Part shown: positions 33,449-42,022 of the stretch, piece after piece | Layout of the letters: each line of letters opens with the position of its first letter | How positions within the stretch are numbered: position 1 is the stretch's first letter | Assembly (NCBI GenBank): GCA_030426345.1 | Contig: JAUHYU010000037.1 | Location: 1-44,254, forward strand | Length of the DNA: 44,254 nucleotides | Source: Bacteroidia bacterium | Lineage (GTDB): Bacteria > Bacteroidota > Bacteroidia > Cytophagales > Cyclobacteriaceae | Direction of reading: 5' to 3' | Notes under the pieces: model-generated | Told to the model about the DNA's origin: nothing | The model's input: only the letters and a program-made list of their open reading frames with translations | Databases searched by the model: none | Made by a program: the position numbers and the translations under genes

Positions 33449-34567
33449 ATGAAGTACTATCTTATTGCCGGAGAACGATCCGGAGATTTGCACGGATCCA
33501 ACCTGATCAAAGCATTGAAAAAGGAAGATCTGGATGCGACTTTTAGGGGATTTGGTGGGGATTACATGAAAGAGGCTGGAGCCGATATCGCAGTGCATTA
33601 TCAGGAAATGGCAGTGATGGGAATTATAGAAGTGCTCAAAAGTATCTTTAAGCTGCAAAAAAAATTATCATTCTGCCATCAAGACATCCAACAATTCAAA
33701 CCTGATGCGGTAATTTTTATTGATTTCGCAGGCTTTAATTTGCGAATTGCTAAAAAAATCAAAAGACTTCCCTGTAAAAAGTTTTATTATATCGCACCAA
33801 AGATTTGGGCTTGGAACCAGAAAAGGGCGTATTCCATCAAAAAATATATTGACAAGGCATTCGTGATTTTGCCTTTTGAAGAAAAGTTTTATGCCGGATA
33901 TAATGTAAATGCCAAGTATGTAGGCAATCCTGTGATGGATGAAATCAATAATTTTCAGCTTGATCCGAATTTCTTTATCAAGCATAAAATAATTGATACG
34001 GATGGAATTGTGGCACTTTTACCAGGCAGTAGGAAGCAGGAGCTATTGCTGCTATTACCTCAAATGATTGAATTGTCACGCGCTTTTCCCACGAAAACGT
34101 TTGGGTTGTCAATGGTGAAAAACTTGCCACAAACACTTTACGAAGAAGCCCTAAGGGAACCAAATATTGTTCCTGTTTACGAGGACAATTACAACCTACT
34201 CTTGAATTCTGATGCGGCTGTCGTAACTTCTGGTACGGCTACTTTGGAAACAGCTCTTTTTGATGTGCCGCAAGTGGTTGTTTATCGAACGAGCAAAATA
34301 AATTACAAATTGGGAATGTTAGTTGTAAAGGTGGATTTTATTTCATTAGTCAACCTGATCATGAATAAGGAAATTGTCAAAGAGCTTATTCAGGACGATC
34401 TGACAACCCACGCAATAGCCAACGAACTTGGTCAAATCTTGGAAAATTCTACACGCAGGAATGACATTCTTATGGAATACAAAAAACTCAGAAGTCTCCT
34501 TAGTGACGGCAACGCATCTAAAAATACAGCCAAAGAAATAGTAGAAATGCTTGTTGTTAATGAGTAA
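33449..34567 (+). CDS. lpxB: Lipid-A-disaccharide synthase
   Basis: 372 residues. It joins UDP-2,3-diacylglucosamine and lipid X to the tetraacyl disaccharide of lipid A at the inner membrane. The GT-B (GT19) fold shows LIAGERSGDLHGSNLIKAL (5-23), FRGFGGDYMKEAG, MAVMGIIEVLKSI, FIDFAGFNLRIAK, YYIAPKIWAWNQKR, YVGNPVMDEI, LLPGSRKQEL, and SDAAVVTSGTATLETAL with VVYRTSKINYKL near the end. All blocks are intact and the length is normal. The start codon lies inside an AAAATCCATG copy (33442-33451). With hldD it forms a lipopolysaccharide neighbourhood. Confidence 0.96.
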   Translation: MKYYLIAGERSGDLHGSNLIKALKKEDLDATFRGFGGDYMKEAGADIAVHYQEMAVMGIIEVLKSIFKLQKKLSFCHQDIQQFKPDAVIFIDFAGFNLRIAKKIKRLPCKKFYYIAPKIWAWNQKRAYSIKKYIDKAFVILPFEEKFYAGYNVNAKYVGNPVMDEINNFQLDPNFFIKHKIIDTDGIVALLPGSRKQELLLLLPQMIELSRAFPTKTFGLSMVKNLPQTLYEEALREPNIVPVYEDNYNLLLNSDAAVVTSGTATLETALFDVPQVVVYRTSKINYKLGMLVVKVDFISLVNLIMNKEIVKELIQDDLTTHAIANELGQILENSTRRNDILMEYKKLRSLLSDGNASKNTAKEIVEMLVVNE

Positions 34568-34721
34568 GTAGAAGTCCCCAAAAGCCCAGAAAATATTGGG
34601 TCAAACTATACCATCGCGGAATCATTTTTTTAATCACGAACTTTGCAAATACAAGACGAATAGATAAATGGATTCTTTTCTAAATGCAAGTAGTGGGAGG
34701 CGTAATTTCTGTCATGAAGCC

Positions 34722-36146
34722 TCAAACCAATATATCCTTTACTACATGTCCATGCACATCTGTCAGTCTAAACCTTCTTCCCTGATGTTTAAACGTAAAT
34801 TTTTCATGATCCAATCCCATCAGATGAAGCAGGGTAGCTTGGAAATCATGCACATGCACTGGGTCTTTAATAATATTATAGCCTAATTCATCGGTTTCCC
34901 CGTAGCTGATTCCGGGCTTGATGCCACCTCCTGCCATCCACATTGTAAAGCAATATGGATGATGGTCGCGCCCGTAGTTATCATCCGTTAGTTTTCCTTG
35001 GCAATAATTTGTTCGGCCAAATTCGCCACCCCAAATTACAAGCGTATCATCCAAAAGCCCACGTTGCTTAAGGTCTTTCACTAAGGCGGCTGAAGGTTGA
35101 TCTATATCTCTGCTCTGTTTTGTGAGGTGATCTGGCAAGTGATCGTGCTGGTCCCATCCCTGATGATATAATTGTATAAACCTGACATCACGCTCTGCCA
35201 GTCTTCTGGCCAACAGACAATTGGCAGCATAGGAGCCAGGGATTCGGGATTCTGGGCCATACATCTCGAATATGCTGTCGGGCTCCTGGCTGATGTCCAT
35301 TGTTTCAGGAACTGAAGATTGCATCCTATAAGCCATTTCATACTGGGCGATTCTGGAAAAAACTTCAGGGTTACCTTCTTTTTCAAGGTATTTTTGGTTG
35401 AGTAATTTTAAATGGTCCAATACGCCTCTGCGATTCATTTGGCTTATTCCAGATGGATTGTTTAAAAATAATACCGGATCTTTCCCACTTCTGAATTGCA
35501 CACCTTGATGCAGTGATTGTAAAAAGCCACTGCCCCAAAGTCGGGATTGCAATGGTTGTGCTCCGTCAGTTCTTCCACTTCCTTTTGACAACAATACTGA
35601 AAAGGTCGGAAGGTTTTCATTGATGCTCCCCAATCCGTAAGAAAGCCATGACCCTATGCTTGGTCGACCACTTTGCTGAGAACCGGTTTGAAAAAAGGAT
35701 AAAGCTGGATCATGATTGATCGCATCGGTATGCATTGATTTTACAACGCATATATCATCCGCAATTCCCGATGTATAAGGCAATAGATCGCTTATCCATG
35801 TTCCGTTTTTCCCATATTGATTGAAACCCGTAAAGGACTTTACCATGGGTTTAGGCTCTGCAGCCGTAAAATCGGTCACCCTTTTTCCCATACTCACAGA
35901 TTCAGGCAATTCTTGTTTGTGCAAGCGCTCCAACTCAGGTTTGTAGTCAAACATTTCCAATTGCGAAGGGCCTCCTGCCTGAAACATATAAATGATCCTT
36001 TTGGCTTTGGGTGCAAAATGCGGAATAATTCCGGATGAACCATTTGGCCCGGATGACATATCAAAAGATGACATTGCCAATGCTCCCAAGCCAAGGCTTG
36101 CTTTCTCCAAAAAGTGTCGACGGGTTACGTTCAGTATGCTATCCAT
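34722..36146 (-). CDS. DUF1501 family protein, Tat-exported
   Basis: 474 residues. The N-terminus has a Tat-type signal (TRRHFLEKASLGLGALAM). The rest is the DUF1501 fold, related to alkaline phosphatase/sulfatase-like enzymes: AKRIIYMFQAGGPSQLEMFDYK, DICVVKSMHTDAINHDPA, RDVRFIQLYHQGWDQHDHLP, LVIWGGEFGRTNY and GRDHHPYCFTMWMAGGG. The Asp/His/Asn residues in these segments suggest a metal centre, but activity is not established for the family. It is paired with the upstream PSCyt1-DUF1549-DUF1553 gene (51 bases away), the usual two-gene module of Planctomycetes and some Bacteroidota. Confidence 0.9.
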   Translation of the reverse strand: MDSILNVTRRHFLEKASLGLGALAMSSFDMSSGPNGSSGIIPHFAPKAKRIIYMFQAGGPSQLEMFDYKPELERLHKQELPESVSMGKRVTDFTAAEPKPMVKSFTGFNQYGKNGTWISDLLPYTSGIADDICVVKSMHTDAINHDPALSFFQTGSQQSGRPSIGSWLSYGLGSINENLPTFSVLLSKGSGRTDGAQPLQSRLWGSGFLQSLHQGVQFRSGKDPVLFLNNPSGISQMNRRGVLDHLKLLNQKYLEKEGNPEVFSRIAQYEMAYRMQSSVPETMDISQEPDSIFEMYGPESRIPGSYAANCLLARRLAERDVRFIQLYHQGWDQHDHLPDHLTKQSRDIDQPSAALVKDLKQRGLLDDTLVIWGGEFGRTNYCQGKLTDDNYGRDHHPYCFTMWMAGGGIKPGISYGETDELGYNIIKDPVHVHDFQATLLHLMGLDHEKFTFKHQGRRFRLTDVHGHVVKDILV

Positions 36147-36197
36147 ATATCCGTGCTTTTTTATAATTCTCGTTTTTAGAATAGATCATCCTTATCA

Positions 36198-38606
36198 TTA
36201 ATTTTTTTGAAGGCTTTCACTTAAATTGATAATGGCATTGGCCACAACTCCATAGGCAGCGAACTCAGGGATATCGACATTTTCCTGACCATTGAATTCT
36301 CCAATGTGCAAAAACTCTTCCGCCCTCTCCGGATATTTCCGAAATTCGTCAAGCTCATCATTGAACAAACTTTCCAGGATATTTAGCTCTTCCATATCAG
36401 GTTTTCTGGAAGTAGCCCAGCGAAATGCATATTCAATACGTTGCTTCGAATTGTTTCCACCCTCCTTCATCATCCGATACCCCAGTGCCTCAGATGCCTC
36501 TACAAACTGAGGATCATTGAGCAAAACCAAAGCCTGTAGAGGTGTATTTGTACTTTGCCTTTTGACAGTACATTGGTTGCGGCTTGCAGCATCAAAAATA
36601 GACATTGCAGGCGGAGGTTGGATCCGCTTCCAATAGGTATATAAGCTGCGGCGATACCGGTCTTTTCCTTGAGCGACCATGTATTTTCTTTTGTACCTGC
36701 CTCCCGATGATATTTGAGTCCACAAGCCTTCAGGTTGGTACGGTTTGACACTGGGGCCACCAATTTGTTTATTCATGAGTCCACTCATTGCTAGTGCCTG
36801 GTCTCGAAGCATTTCAGCAGTTAGTCGCTGCTGTGTTCCTCGGCTCAGCCATCGATTTTCGGGATCAAATGCCAGAGCGGCATTATCGGTTTTAGAGGCC
36901 TGTTGGTAGGTCGCAGATGCCACCATTGTTTTAAGTAATTTTTTCACATCCCAGCCAGATTCCATGAAATCAACAGCCAACCAGTCTAGCAGGGCAGGAT
37001 GAGTTGGTAGTTCTCCCTGGCTTCCAAAATCATCCGGTGTGTTTACCAATCCTCTTCCAAAAATCATCTGCCAGTATCTGTTCACCACTACACGCGCTGT
37101 GAGTGGGTTTTCTGGATTGAATAACCATTGAGCCAAACCAAGGCGATTTCTTGGTAGATCAGGACCAAAATCGGAAATGCTTTCAGGTGTTCCAAATGAG
37201 ACCAATTCGCCATGGGAATCGTACAATCCCCTTTCTAGAATGTAGGTTGGGCGGAGCGTGTCCTTTTCCTTCATGATCATTACAGGCTGAACCATGGCTT
37301 CCATTTCTTCCTTCCAGTTGTCCAGGTACAGAGAGTCTTTGTCCTGTGTGCTTCCATTGGAATATTCTGCCTTGACCTGTTCATTGATAATATTGCGGAT
37401 GCTCGCAACTTCCTCCTCAGGCAATTCCAAATAAGGAGCAGACTGTTGATTGTGATGGATGTTTTTTGCAAAAGATTCAGTGACGCCTTTCTCTGGGACC
37501 TGATTGAAAAAGGCAGAAAGCTGGTAATAATTTTTTTGTGATATGGGATCATATTTATGATCGTGACATTGGGCGCACTCCACGGTGAGTCCCATAAATG
37601 CTTTCCCAAAAGTATTGGTGCGGTCGATAACATACGATACCCTGAATTCTTCGTCATGTGCCCCGCACTCTTGTGTGGTTCGGTTGTTCCGATTAAAAGC
37701 AGTGGCCAATTGTTGCTTGTAAGTAGGATCAGGGAACAGGTCACCAGCCAGTTGCCAGGTGACAAATTGGTCGTAGCTCATGTTTTCATTAAAAGCTTTG
37801 ATTACCCAATCGCGCCATGGCCACATATTTCGCTCTAGATCATGATGGATGCCATTTGTTTCTGCATAGCGGGCCAAATCGATCCACTCGGTCGCCATTC
37901 TCTCCCCAAAAGCTTCTGACGCCAGATATTTATCTGCCAACTTCTCAAAGGCATCGCTTGAATCATCAGCCAAAAAAGCATCAATGGTTTCCAAATCAGG
38001 AGGTAGGCCTGTCAGATCAAAACTTAATCTGCGCAGTAGTTTTTCCTTTGTTGCCTTCACAGACGACTTTACTTTCAATTCTTCCAATCTGTCCAAAACA
38101 AAGTAGTCAATGCTATTTTTTGGCCAATCGGTTAGTTTCACTTTTGGTGGAGGGCTTTTTTCAGGCCGAATAAACGACCAATGTGGTTTCCATTCTGCGC
38201 CTTGTTCAATCCATTTTTTTAAAAGCGCAATTTCATAATTTGACAAACTTAGGTTTGACTCCGGAGGCGGCATTTTTTGCTCGGCATCCTCGCTTATTAT
38301 TCTTTTGAACAATTCACTTTTTTCCAGATCACCCGGTTTGATTACAAATATGTCTTCTAAAGTATCCAGCAGATTGTATGCAAAATCTTCGTCATCTAGC
38401 CTTAAATCGGCTTTCCTTGCATTGACGTCAGGACCGTGACAAGCATAACAACGATCAGAAAGAATGGGCTTTATATGGAAGTTAAAATCAACTACTTCTG
38501 GAAGTGCCTGTGAAAAGTTGTTTTGTTCGTTGCTATCGCAGCTGATGATAAGAGGAGCGGCCAGGCAGATGAACGTTAGTGCACATCTCGTTCTATCAGA
38601 TACCAT
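36198..38606 (-). CDS. PSCyt1-DUF1549-DUF1553 cytochrome-type lipoprotein
   Basis: 802 residues from ATG at 38606, which gives a lipoprotein signal (MVSDRTRCALTFICLAAPLI then ISC); an in-frame ATG at 38672 would put 22 extra residues before it. Residues ~35-130 form a Planctomycete-type cytochrome c domain with heme motif CYACHG (about 54) and a Met-containing MPPPES loop. DUF1549 follows (about 165-370: DYFVLDRLEE, RLSFDLTGLPP, ERMATEWIDLARYAETNG) with a second CxxCH, CAQCHDHKYDP, near residue 347. DUF1553 occupies about 475-770 (LARVVVNRYWQMIFGRGLV-type segment, RRSLYTYWKRIQPPPAM, RQSTNTPLQALVLLNDPQF). The role of this module is not established; it is probably redox-linked and acts with the DUF1501 partner. 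Confidence 0.9.
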   Translation of the reverse strand: MVSDRTRCALTFICLAAPLIISCDSNEQNNFSQALPEVVDFNFHIKPILSDRCYACHGPDVNARKADLRLDDEDFAYNLLDTLEDIFVIKPGDLEKSELFKRIISEDAEQKMPPPESNLSLSNYEIALLKKWIEQGAEWKPHWSFIRPEKSPPPKVKLTDWPKNSIDYFVLDRLEELKVKSSVKATKEKLLRRLSFDLTGLPPDLETIDAFLADDSSDAFEKLADKYLASEAFGERMATEWIDLARYAETNGIHHDLERNMWPWRDWVIKAFNENMSYDQFVTWQLAGDLFPDPTYKQQLATAFNRNNRTTQECGAHDEEFRVSYVIDRTNTFGKAFMGLTVECAQCHDHKYDPISQKNYYQLSAFFNQVPEKGVTESFAKNIHHNQQSAPYLELPEEEVASIRNIINEQVKAEYSNGSTQDKDSLYLDNWKEEMEAMVQPVMIMKEKDTLRPTYILERGLYDSHGELVSFGTPESISDFGPDLPRNRLGLAQWLFNPENPLTARVVVNRYWQMIFGRGLVNTPDDFGSQGELPTHPALLDWLAVDFMESGWDVKKLLKTMVASATYQQASKTDNAALAFDPENRWLSRGTQQRLTAEMLRDQALAMSGLMNKQIGGPSVKPYQPEGLWTQISSGGRYKRKYMVAQGKDRYRRSLYTYWKRIQPPPAMSIFDAASRNQCTVKRQSTNTPLQALVLLNDPQFVEASEALGYRMMKEGGNNSKQRIEYAFRWATSRKPDMEELNILESLFNDELDEFRKYPERAEEFLHIGEFNGQENVDIPEFAAYGVVANAIINLSESLQKN

Positions 38607-38892
38607 CTGATATATATTGGTAATTAATGATAGCATTCTTTTTACAAACATGTGCCGACTTAGGGATTTCAATACTTAAGCAATGTAATTTTATTTTGTA
38701 ATAATTCCGTCGTTGTAACAGGGTTACTGAGGAATTCTGCTTGAATTGGGGTCAAGAATTAAATGATGCTAAATTTTGGAATAAAACTTCAATTATCATA
38801 TTCACAGTCAAGGAAATATTGGCGCATTCTGGTTCAATTATTTGATTAGACCTTGGCTGCTTTTAGGCAAAGAATACAGTCAAAAAGCCCAT

Positions 38893-38902
38893 AAAATCCA
38901 TG
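38893..38902 (+). repeat. Intergenic copy of the AAAATCCATG word
   Basis: AAAATCCATG followed by ATTTTT makes an imperfect palindrome in the 369 bases between the DUF1553 gene and tRNA-Asp. That gap holds this word and the tRNA-Asp terminator; I see no gene or promoter in it. Confidence 0.6.
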
Positions 38903-38940
38903 ATTTTTAAGAAGGGCATTTGATGTTAGGTATAAAATAC

Positions 38941-38974
38941 AAAAGCCCTTTCAGAATGAACTGAAAGGGCTTTT
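38941..38974 (-). terminator. Terminator of tRNA-Asp
   Basis: A perfect 13-bp stem (38941-38953 with 38962-38974, core AGCCCTTTCA/TGAAAGGGCT) has an 8-base loop and A/T-rich ends. It starts two bases after the tRNA on the minus strand. Confidence 0.85.
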
Positions 38975-38975
38975 G

Positions 38976-39049
38976 CGGTCTGGACGAGACTCGAACTCGC
39001 GACCTCCTGCGTGACAGGCAGGCATTCTAACCAACTGAACTACCAAACC
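38976..39049 (-). tRNA. tRNA-Asp (anticodon GTC)
   Basis: 74 nucleotides on the minus strand. The acceptor stem GGTTTGG pairs with CCAGACC (one G-U), discriminator G as expected for Asp. The anticodon arm CCTGC-CTGTCAC-GCAGG gives anticodon GUC. The T arm GCGAGTTCGAGTCTCGT is normal. CCA is not encoded. It has its own promoter and terminator. Confidence 0.97.
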
Positions 39050-39122
39050 GTTTTGAAAGCATTAACCTAAATATTGATTAGATTTTTTGCTTTTTGCAAT
39101 CACTCTTTTGGTAATTGCGATG

Positions 39123-39153
39123 CAAATGTAGATGCAATTTTTAATTGATGCAA
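39123..39153 (-). promoter_or_regulatory. Promoter of tRNA-Asp
   Basis: On the minus strand: TTG (39153-39151), 20 bases, TACATTTG (39130-39123), the full Bacteroidota consensus, about 74 bases before the mature tRNA. It diverges from the accA promoter at 39246-39275; the 246-base gap between the genes holds just these two promoters. Confidence 0.75.
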
Positions 39154-39245
39154 GGATTAATTTGAATTAATTTAGAAGTTAATATGAAGCAAAGGGAAAT
39201 GCATTTTATACAAAATTTCTCAATGCCTAAATTCATGGAAACATA

Positions 39246-39275
39246 TTGCCGAAAATGATAAATGTTATACATTTG
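39246..39275 (+). promoter_or_regulatory. Promoter of accA
   Basis: TTG at 39246-39248, a 19-base spacer, then TACATTTG at 39268-39275: a full match to the Bacteroidota consensus. The ATG of accA is 21 bases downstream and is preceded by AGAAGAGA as a likely purine-rich ribosome-binding site. Confidence 0.8.
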
Positions 39276-39295
39276 CTTCATAAATTTAGAAGAGA

Positions 39296-40243
39296 ATGCT
39301 TTTAGACTTTGAAAAACCAATTACCGAATTGGAGGAGAAAATCACTGGTATGAAGACCCTAGCACAGCAAAGCGGTGTGGATGTATCTAAGGCAGTGGAT
39401 TCGCTAGAGAAAAAATTGCAAAAGTTAAAAGAAGAAACATACAAGAATCTGACTCGATGGCAACGGGTGCAACTTTCGCGACATCAGGATCGGCCATACA
39501 CACTCGACTATATTTATGAGATCACAGACGAGTTTGTAGAACTTCACGGTGATAGAAATGTAGGTGATGATAGGGCCATGGTTGGTGGTTTTGGTGCGAT
39601 TGGTGAGCAAACAGTTATGTTTGTAGGTCAGCAAAAGGGGCGAAATACCAAGCAGCGACAAGAAAGGAATTTTGGCATGGCCAATCCTGAAGGTTATCGC
39701 AAGGCACTCCGTTTGTTTAATCTAGCGGAAAAGTTTAAAAAACCCATCGTAACATTTATTGATACCCCTGGCGCATATCCAGGTCTTGAAGCGGAATCGC
39801 GCGGTCAAGCGGAAGCTATTGCTAGAAATATGAGAGATATGTCTATGCTTTCTGTGCCAGTTATTTGCATTGTGATAGGAGAGGGGGCTTCAGGCGGAGC
39901 GATTGGGATTGGCTTGGGCGATAAGGTTTTTATGTTGGAAAATACATGGTATTCCGTGATATCTCCAGAGAATTGCTCAGCAATATTGTGGAGAAGTTGG
40001 GATTACAAGGAACAAGCTGCTGAGGCAATGAAAGTAACGGCAGAAGATATGGCAGGCTTTGGGTTGGTAGATGGCATCATCAAGGAACCTTTGGGAGGTG
40101 CGCATACCAATATGAAATGGCAGGCAACACAAATCAAAAAAACCATTCTCAAATCTATAAAAGAACTGCAATCTTTAGATACTGAACTTATGATAGAAAA
40201 CAGGATCAATAAATTCTGTGGCATGGGAGTGGTTCAAGAATAG
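39296..40243 (+). CDS. accA: Acetyl-CoA carboxylase carboxyltransferase subunit alpha
   Basis: 315 residues. With AccD it transfers the carboxyl group from carboxybiotin to acetyl-CoA to form malonyl-CoA, the committed step of fatty acid synthesis; FabH, also in this window, uses its product. The N-terminal helix pair [16 protein letters not shown]...[16 protein letters not shown] is typical of AccA. The crotonase-like core has [77 protein letters not shown] and the closing [13 protein letters not shown]. Length is usual for the family. It has its own promoter (39246-39275) and terminator (40267-40300), so it is a single-gene unit. Confidence 0.97.
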   Translation: MLLDFEKPITELEEKITGMKTLAQQSGVDVSKAVDSLEKKLQKLKEETYKNLTRWQRVQLSRHQDRPYTLDYIYEITDEFVELHGDRNVGDDRAMVGGFGAIGEQTVMFVGQQKGRNTKQRQERNFGMANPEGYRKALRLFNLAEKFKKPIVTFIDTPGAYPGLEAESRGQAEAIARNMRDMSMLSVPVICIVIGEGASGGAIGIGLGDKVFMLENTWYSVISPENCSAILWRSWDYKEQAAEAMKVTAEDMAGFGLVDGIIKEPLGGAHTNMKWQATQIKKTILKSIKELQSLDTELMIENRINKFCGMGVVQE

Positions 40244-40266
40244 TGAAATAATATCAAAAGAAACAG

Positions 40267-40300
40267 ACCACCATGACTGAAGTTGTTATGGTGGTTTTTT
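40267..40300 (+). terminator. Terminator of accA
   Basis: ACCACCAT (40267-40274) and ATGGTGGT (40288-40295) form an 8-bp stem followed by a T run. It lies about 24 bases after the accA stop and separates accA from the MBL-fold gene. Confidence 0.85.
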
Positions 40301-40326
40301 AATTTTAGGGCAAAAATGATGTAAAT

Positions 40327-41175
40327 ATGCAATTACACAGCATTCATACCGGTCTGTTTAAGTTGGATGGCGGGGCCATGTTTGGCGTGGTTCCAAAGGC
40401 TATCTGGCAAAGAACTAATCCGGCAGACGAAAATAACATGTGTACGTGGGCGATGCGCAGCCTGCTGATTGAAGATGGAGATAGGTTGATCCTTATCGAC
40501 AACGGAATGGGTGATAAGCAAGATGAAAAGTTTTTTGGATACTACTATAGGCATGGTGGCTATTCACTGGAAGGTTCGTTAAAAAATGCCGGATTTTCCA
40601 TGAATGATATTACGGATGTGTTCTTGACTCATTTGCATTTTGACCATTGTGGCGGAGGTGTAATGTGGAAAGATCGGGAGAAAAAAATAACTGAAACTGC
40701 TTTTTCCAACGCTACATATTGGAGCAATGCCGATCATTGGCAATGGGCGATTCAACCCAATGCGAGGGAAAAGGCCAGTTTTCTAAAAGAAAATTTATTA
40801 CCAATGGAAGAAAGTGGACAATTAAAACTAATTAATTCCATGGATTCCAGCCCCTTTTCTCAGTTTGATATCTTGAACGTCGATGGGCATACAGAGAAGA
40901 TGATGATTCCACACATTAAATACAAAGATCAAACGATCGTGTTTGCAGCAGATTTGATTCCGTCGGTAGGGCATCTTCCTTTACCTTATGTGATGGGCTA
41001 CGACACCAGGCCATTGCTAACATTGGATGAAAAAGCATCATTTCTCCATGAAGCTACCGAGCAAAAGATGGTTTTGTTTTTTGAGCATGACTCAGTTAAT
41101 GAGTGTTGTACTTTGAAAATGACCGAGAAAGGCCCACGCCTCGACCGTGCATTTGATCTTAATGAAATATTGTAA
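40327..41175 (+). CDS. MBL-fold metallo-hydrolase
   Basis: 282 residues, cytoplasmic (no signal peptide). The metallo-beta-lactamase fold is shown by the metal motif THLHFDHCGG (HxHxDH, about residues 104-113), preceded by LILIDNGMGDKQDEKF, then the next His in VDGHTEKMMIPHI (about 196), Asp in FAADLIPS and the last His in FFEHDSVNECCT. The overall layout and the loop GYYYRHGGYSLEGSL resemble the lactonase/quorum-quenching (AttM/AiiA-like) and alkylsulfatase-type MBL relatives; substrate cannot be assigned. The patatin gene starts seven bases later, so the two form an operon, perhaps with the oligopeptidase. No promoter could be set apart from the accA terminator. Confidence 0.88.
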   Translation: MQLHSIHTGLFKLDGGAMFGVVPKAIWQRTNPADENNMCTWAMRSLLIEDGDRLILIDNGMGDKQDEKFFGYYYRHGGYSLEGSLKNAGFSMNDITDVFLTHLHFDHCGGGVMWKDREKKITETAFSNATYWSNADHWQWAIQPNAREKASFLKENLLPMEESGQLKLINSMDSSPFSQFDILNVDGHTEKMMIPHIKYKDQTIVFAADLIPSVGHLPLPYVMGYDTRPLLTLDEKASFLHEATEQKMVLFFEHDSVNECCTLKMTEKGPRLDRAFDLNEIL

Positions 41176-41181
41176 GTGACA

Positions 41182-41955
41182 ATGAAGAAAATCGGGATAT
41201 CGCTCTCTGGTGGAGGCTCGCGGGGTATTATGCATATTGGTATCTTAAAAGCGTTGGATGAAGCAGGGGTGAAAATTAGCATGGTTTCAGGTACGAGTGC
41301 CGGGGCGATCGTCGGGGCATTGTATTGTAGTGGTTATTCACCTGATTCGATCATGGACATCATTCGGGAAACGAAACTTATCAGCTATGTGCGTCCTGCC
41401 GTAAGCTTTTCAGGATTGTTAAATCTCGAAACTGTAGAGTCCAAATTTCAAAAATACCTCAAAGAACACACATTTGAATCTTTGGAAACTCCATTGGTCA
41501 TAGCTGCCACAAACATAGTTCGTGGATCTGTGGCCTATTTGAAGGACGGTCCGTTGATCAAATCAATGCTGGCTTCGTGCGCCGTTCCGATCATTTTCAA
41601 ACCCATTCAAATAAACGGAGCAACCTATATTGATGGAGGGGTGCTGAACAATATGCCTATAGAGCCGCTAGAGGGTAACTGTGATTTTGTTATTGGGAGC
41701 AATTGCAATGCGATATCAGACGATTATACCCCCGGCAATATGCGCTCACTGATCGAACGGACGCTTTTGCTCACCATGAACTTGAACACACGCACCAAGC
41801 AGCATAAATGTGATGTGTTTTTAGAACCTGAAGGGATGAAGGATTTTGGAGGGTTTGATTTTTCTAAAGCAGAAAATATTTATCAGGTAGGTTATGAGTA
41901 TGGAATGTCAAAAATGGATGAAATACTAGCACTGTCTGACAATGAACAACCATAA
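41182..41955 (+). CDS. Patatin-like phospholipase / lipid acyl hydrolase
   Basis: 257 residues from ATG at 41182; a GTG two codons earlier is less likely. Family members cleave acyl chains from phospholipids using a Ser-Asp dyad. The oxyanion loop is SLSGGGSRGIMHIGIL (8-23), the nucleophile elbow SGTSAGAIVGAL (about 37-48, Ser in GTSAG), and the catalytic Asp is in YIDGGVLNNMPIEPL near 152. All three are intact. No signal peptide or beta-barrel extension is present, so it is the short cytoplasmic form of the RssA/YchK kind. Its stop overlaps the start of a 26-residue lipoprotein-signal frame before the oligopeptidase. Confidence 0.92.
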   Translation: MKKIGISLSGGGSRGIMHIGILKALDEAGVKISMVSGTSAGAIVGALYCSGYSPDSIMDIIRETKLISYVRPAVSFSGLLNLETVESKFQKYLKEHTFESLETPLVIAATNIVRGSVAYLKDGPLIKSMLASCAVPIIFKPIQINGATYIDGGVLNNMPIEPLEGNCDFVIGSNCNAISDDYTPGNMRSLIERTLLLTMNLNTRTKQHKCDVFLEPEGMKDFGGFDFSKAENIYQVGYEYGMSKMDEILALSDNEQP

Positions 41956-42022
41956 AAGAATAATTTTTTCAATAAACTTCGCAGCAGGGCTAATGCTGCT
42001 TTTTATGAATTGCACCAAATGA
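41942..42022 (+). pseudogene. Detached lipoprotein signal peptide upstream of the oligopeptidase
   Basis: From ATG at 41942 a frame encodes MNNHKRIIFSINFAAGLMLL then FMNCTK and stops at 42020-42022: a complete lipoprotein signal with lipobox FMNC. Its stop overlaps the peptidase ATG (ATGA, 42019-42022), one frame away. Prolyl oligopeptidases of Bacteroidota often carry just such an N-terminal signal, so this may be the peptidase N-terminus cut off by loss of one A in CCAAATG. It may also be a sequencing error or a real short leader ORF. Confidence 0.55.

Noticed and set aside
34568-34721. A terminator between convergent lpxB and DUF1501 genes (CCCA...TGGG near 34590-34604)
   Set aside because: The stem is only four bases with no T run.
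38763-38849. A 28-codon plus-strand frame in the gap before tRNA-Asp
   Set aside because: It has no ribosome-binding site, signal or promoter and is of chance length.
42010-42022. Programmed -1 frameshift joining the signal peptide to the oligopeptidase
   Set aside because: There is no canonical X-XXY-YYZ heptamer and no clear downstream pseudoknot; a base loss or error is simpler.
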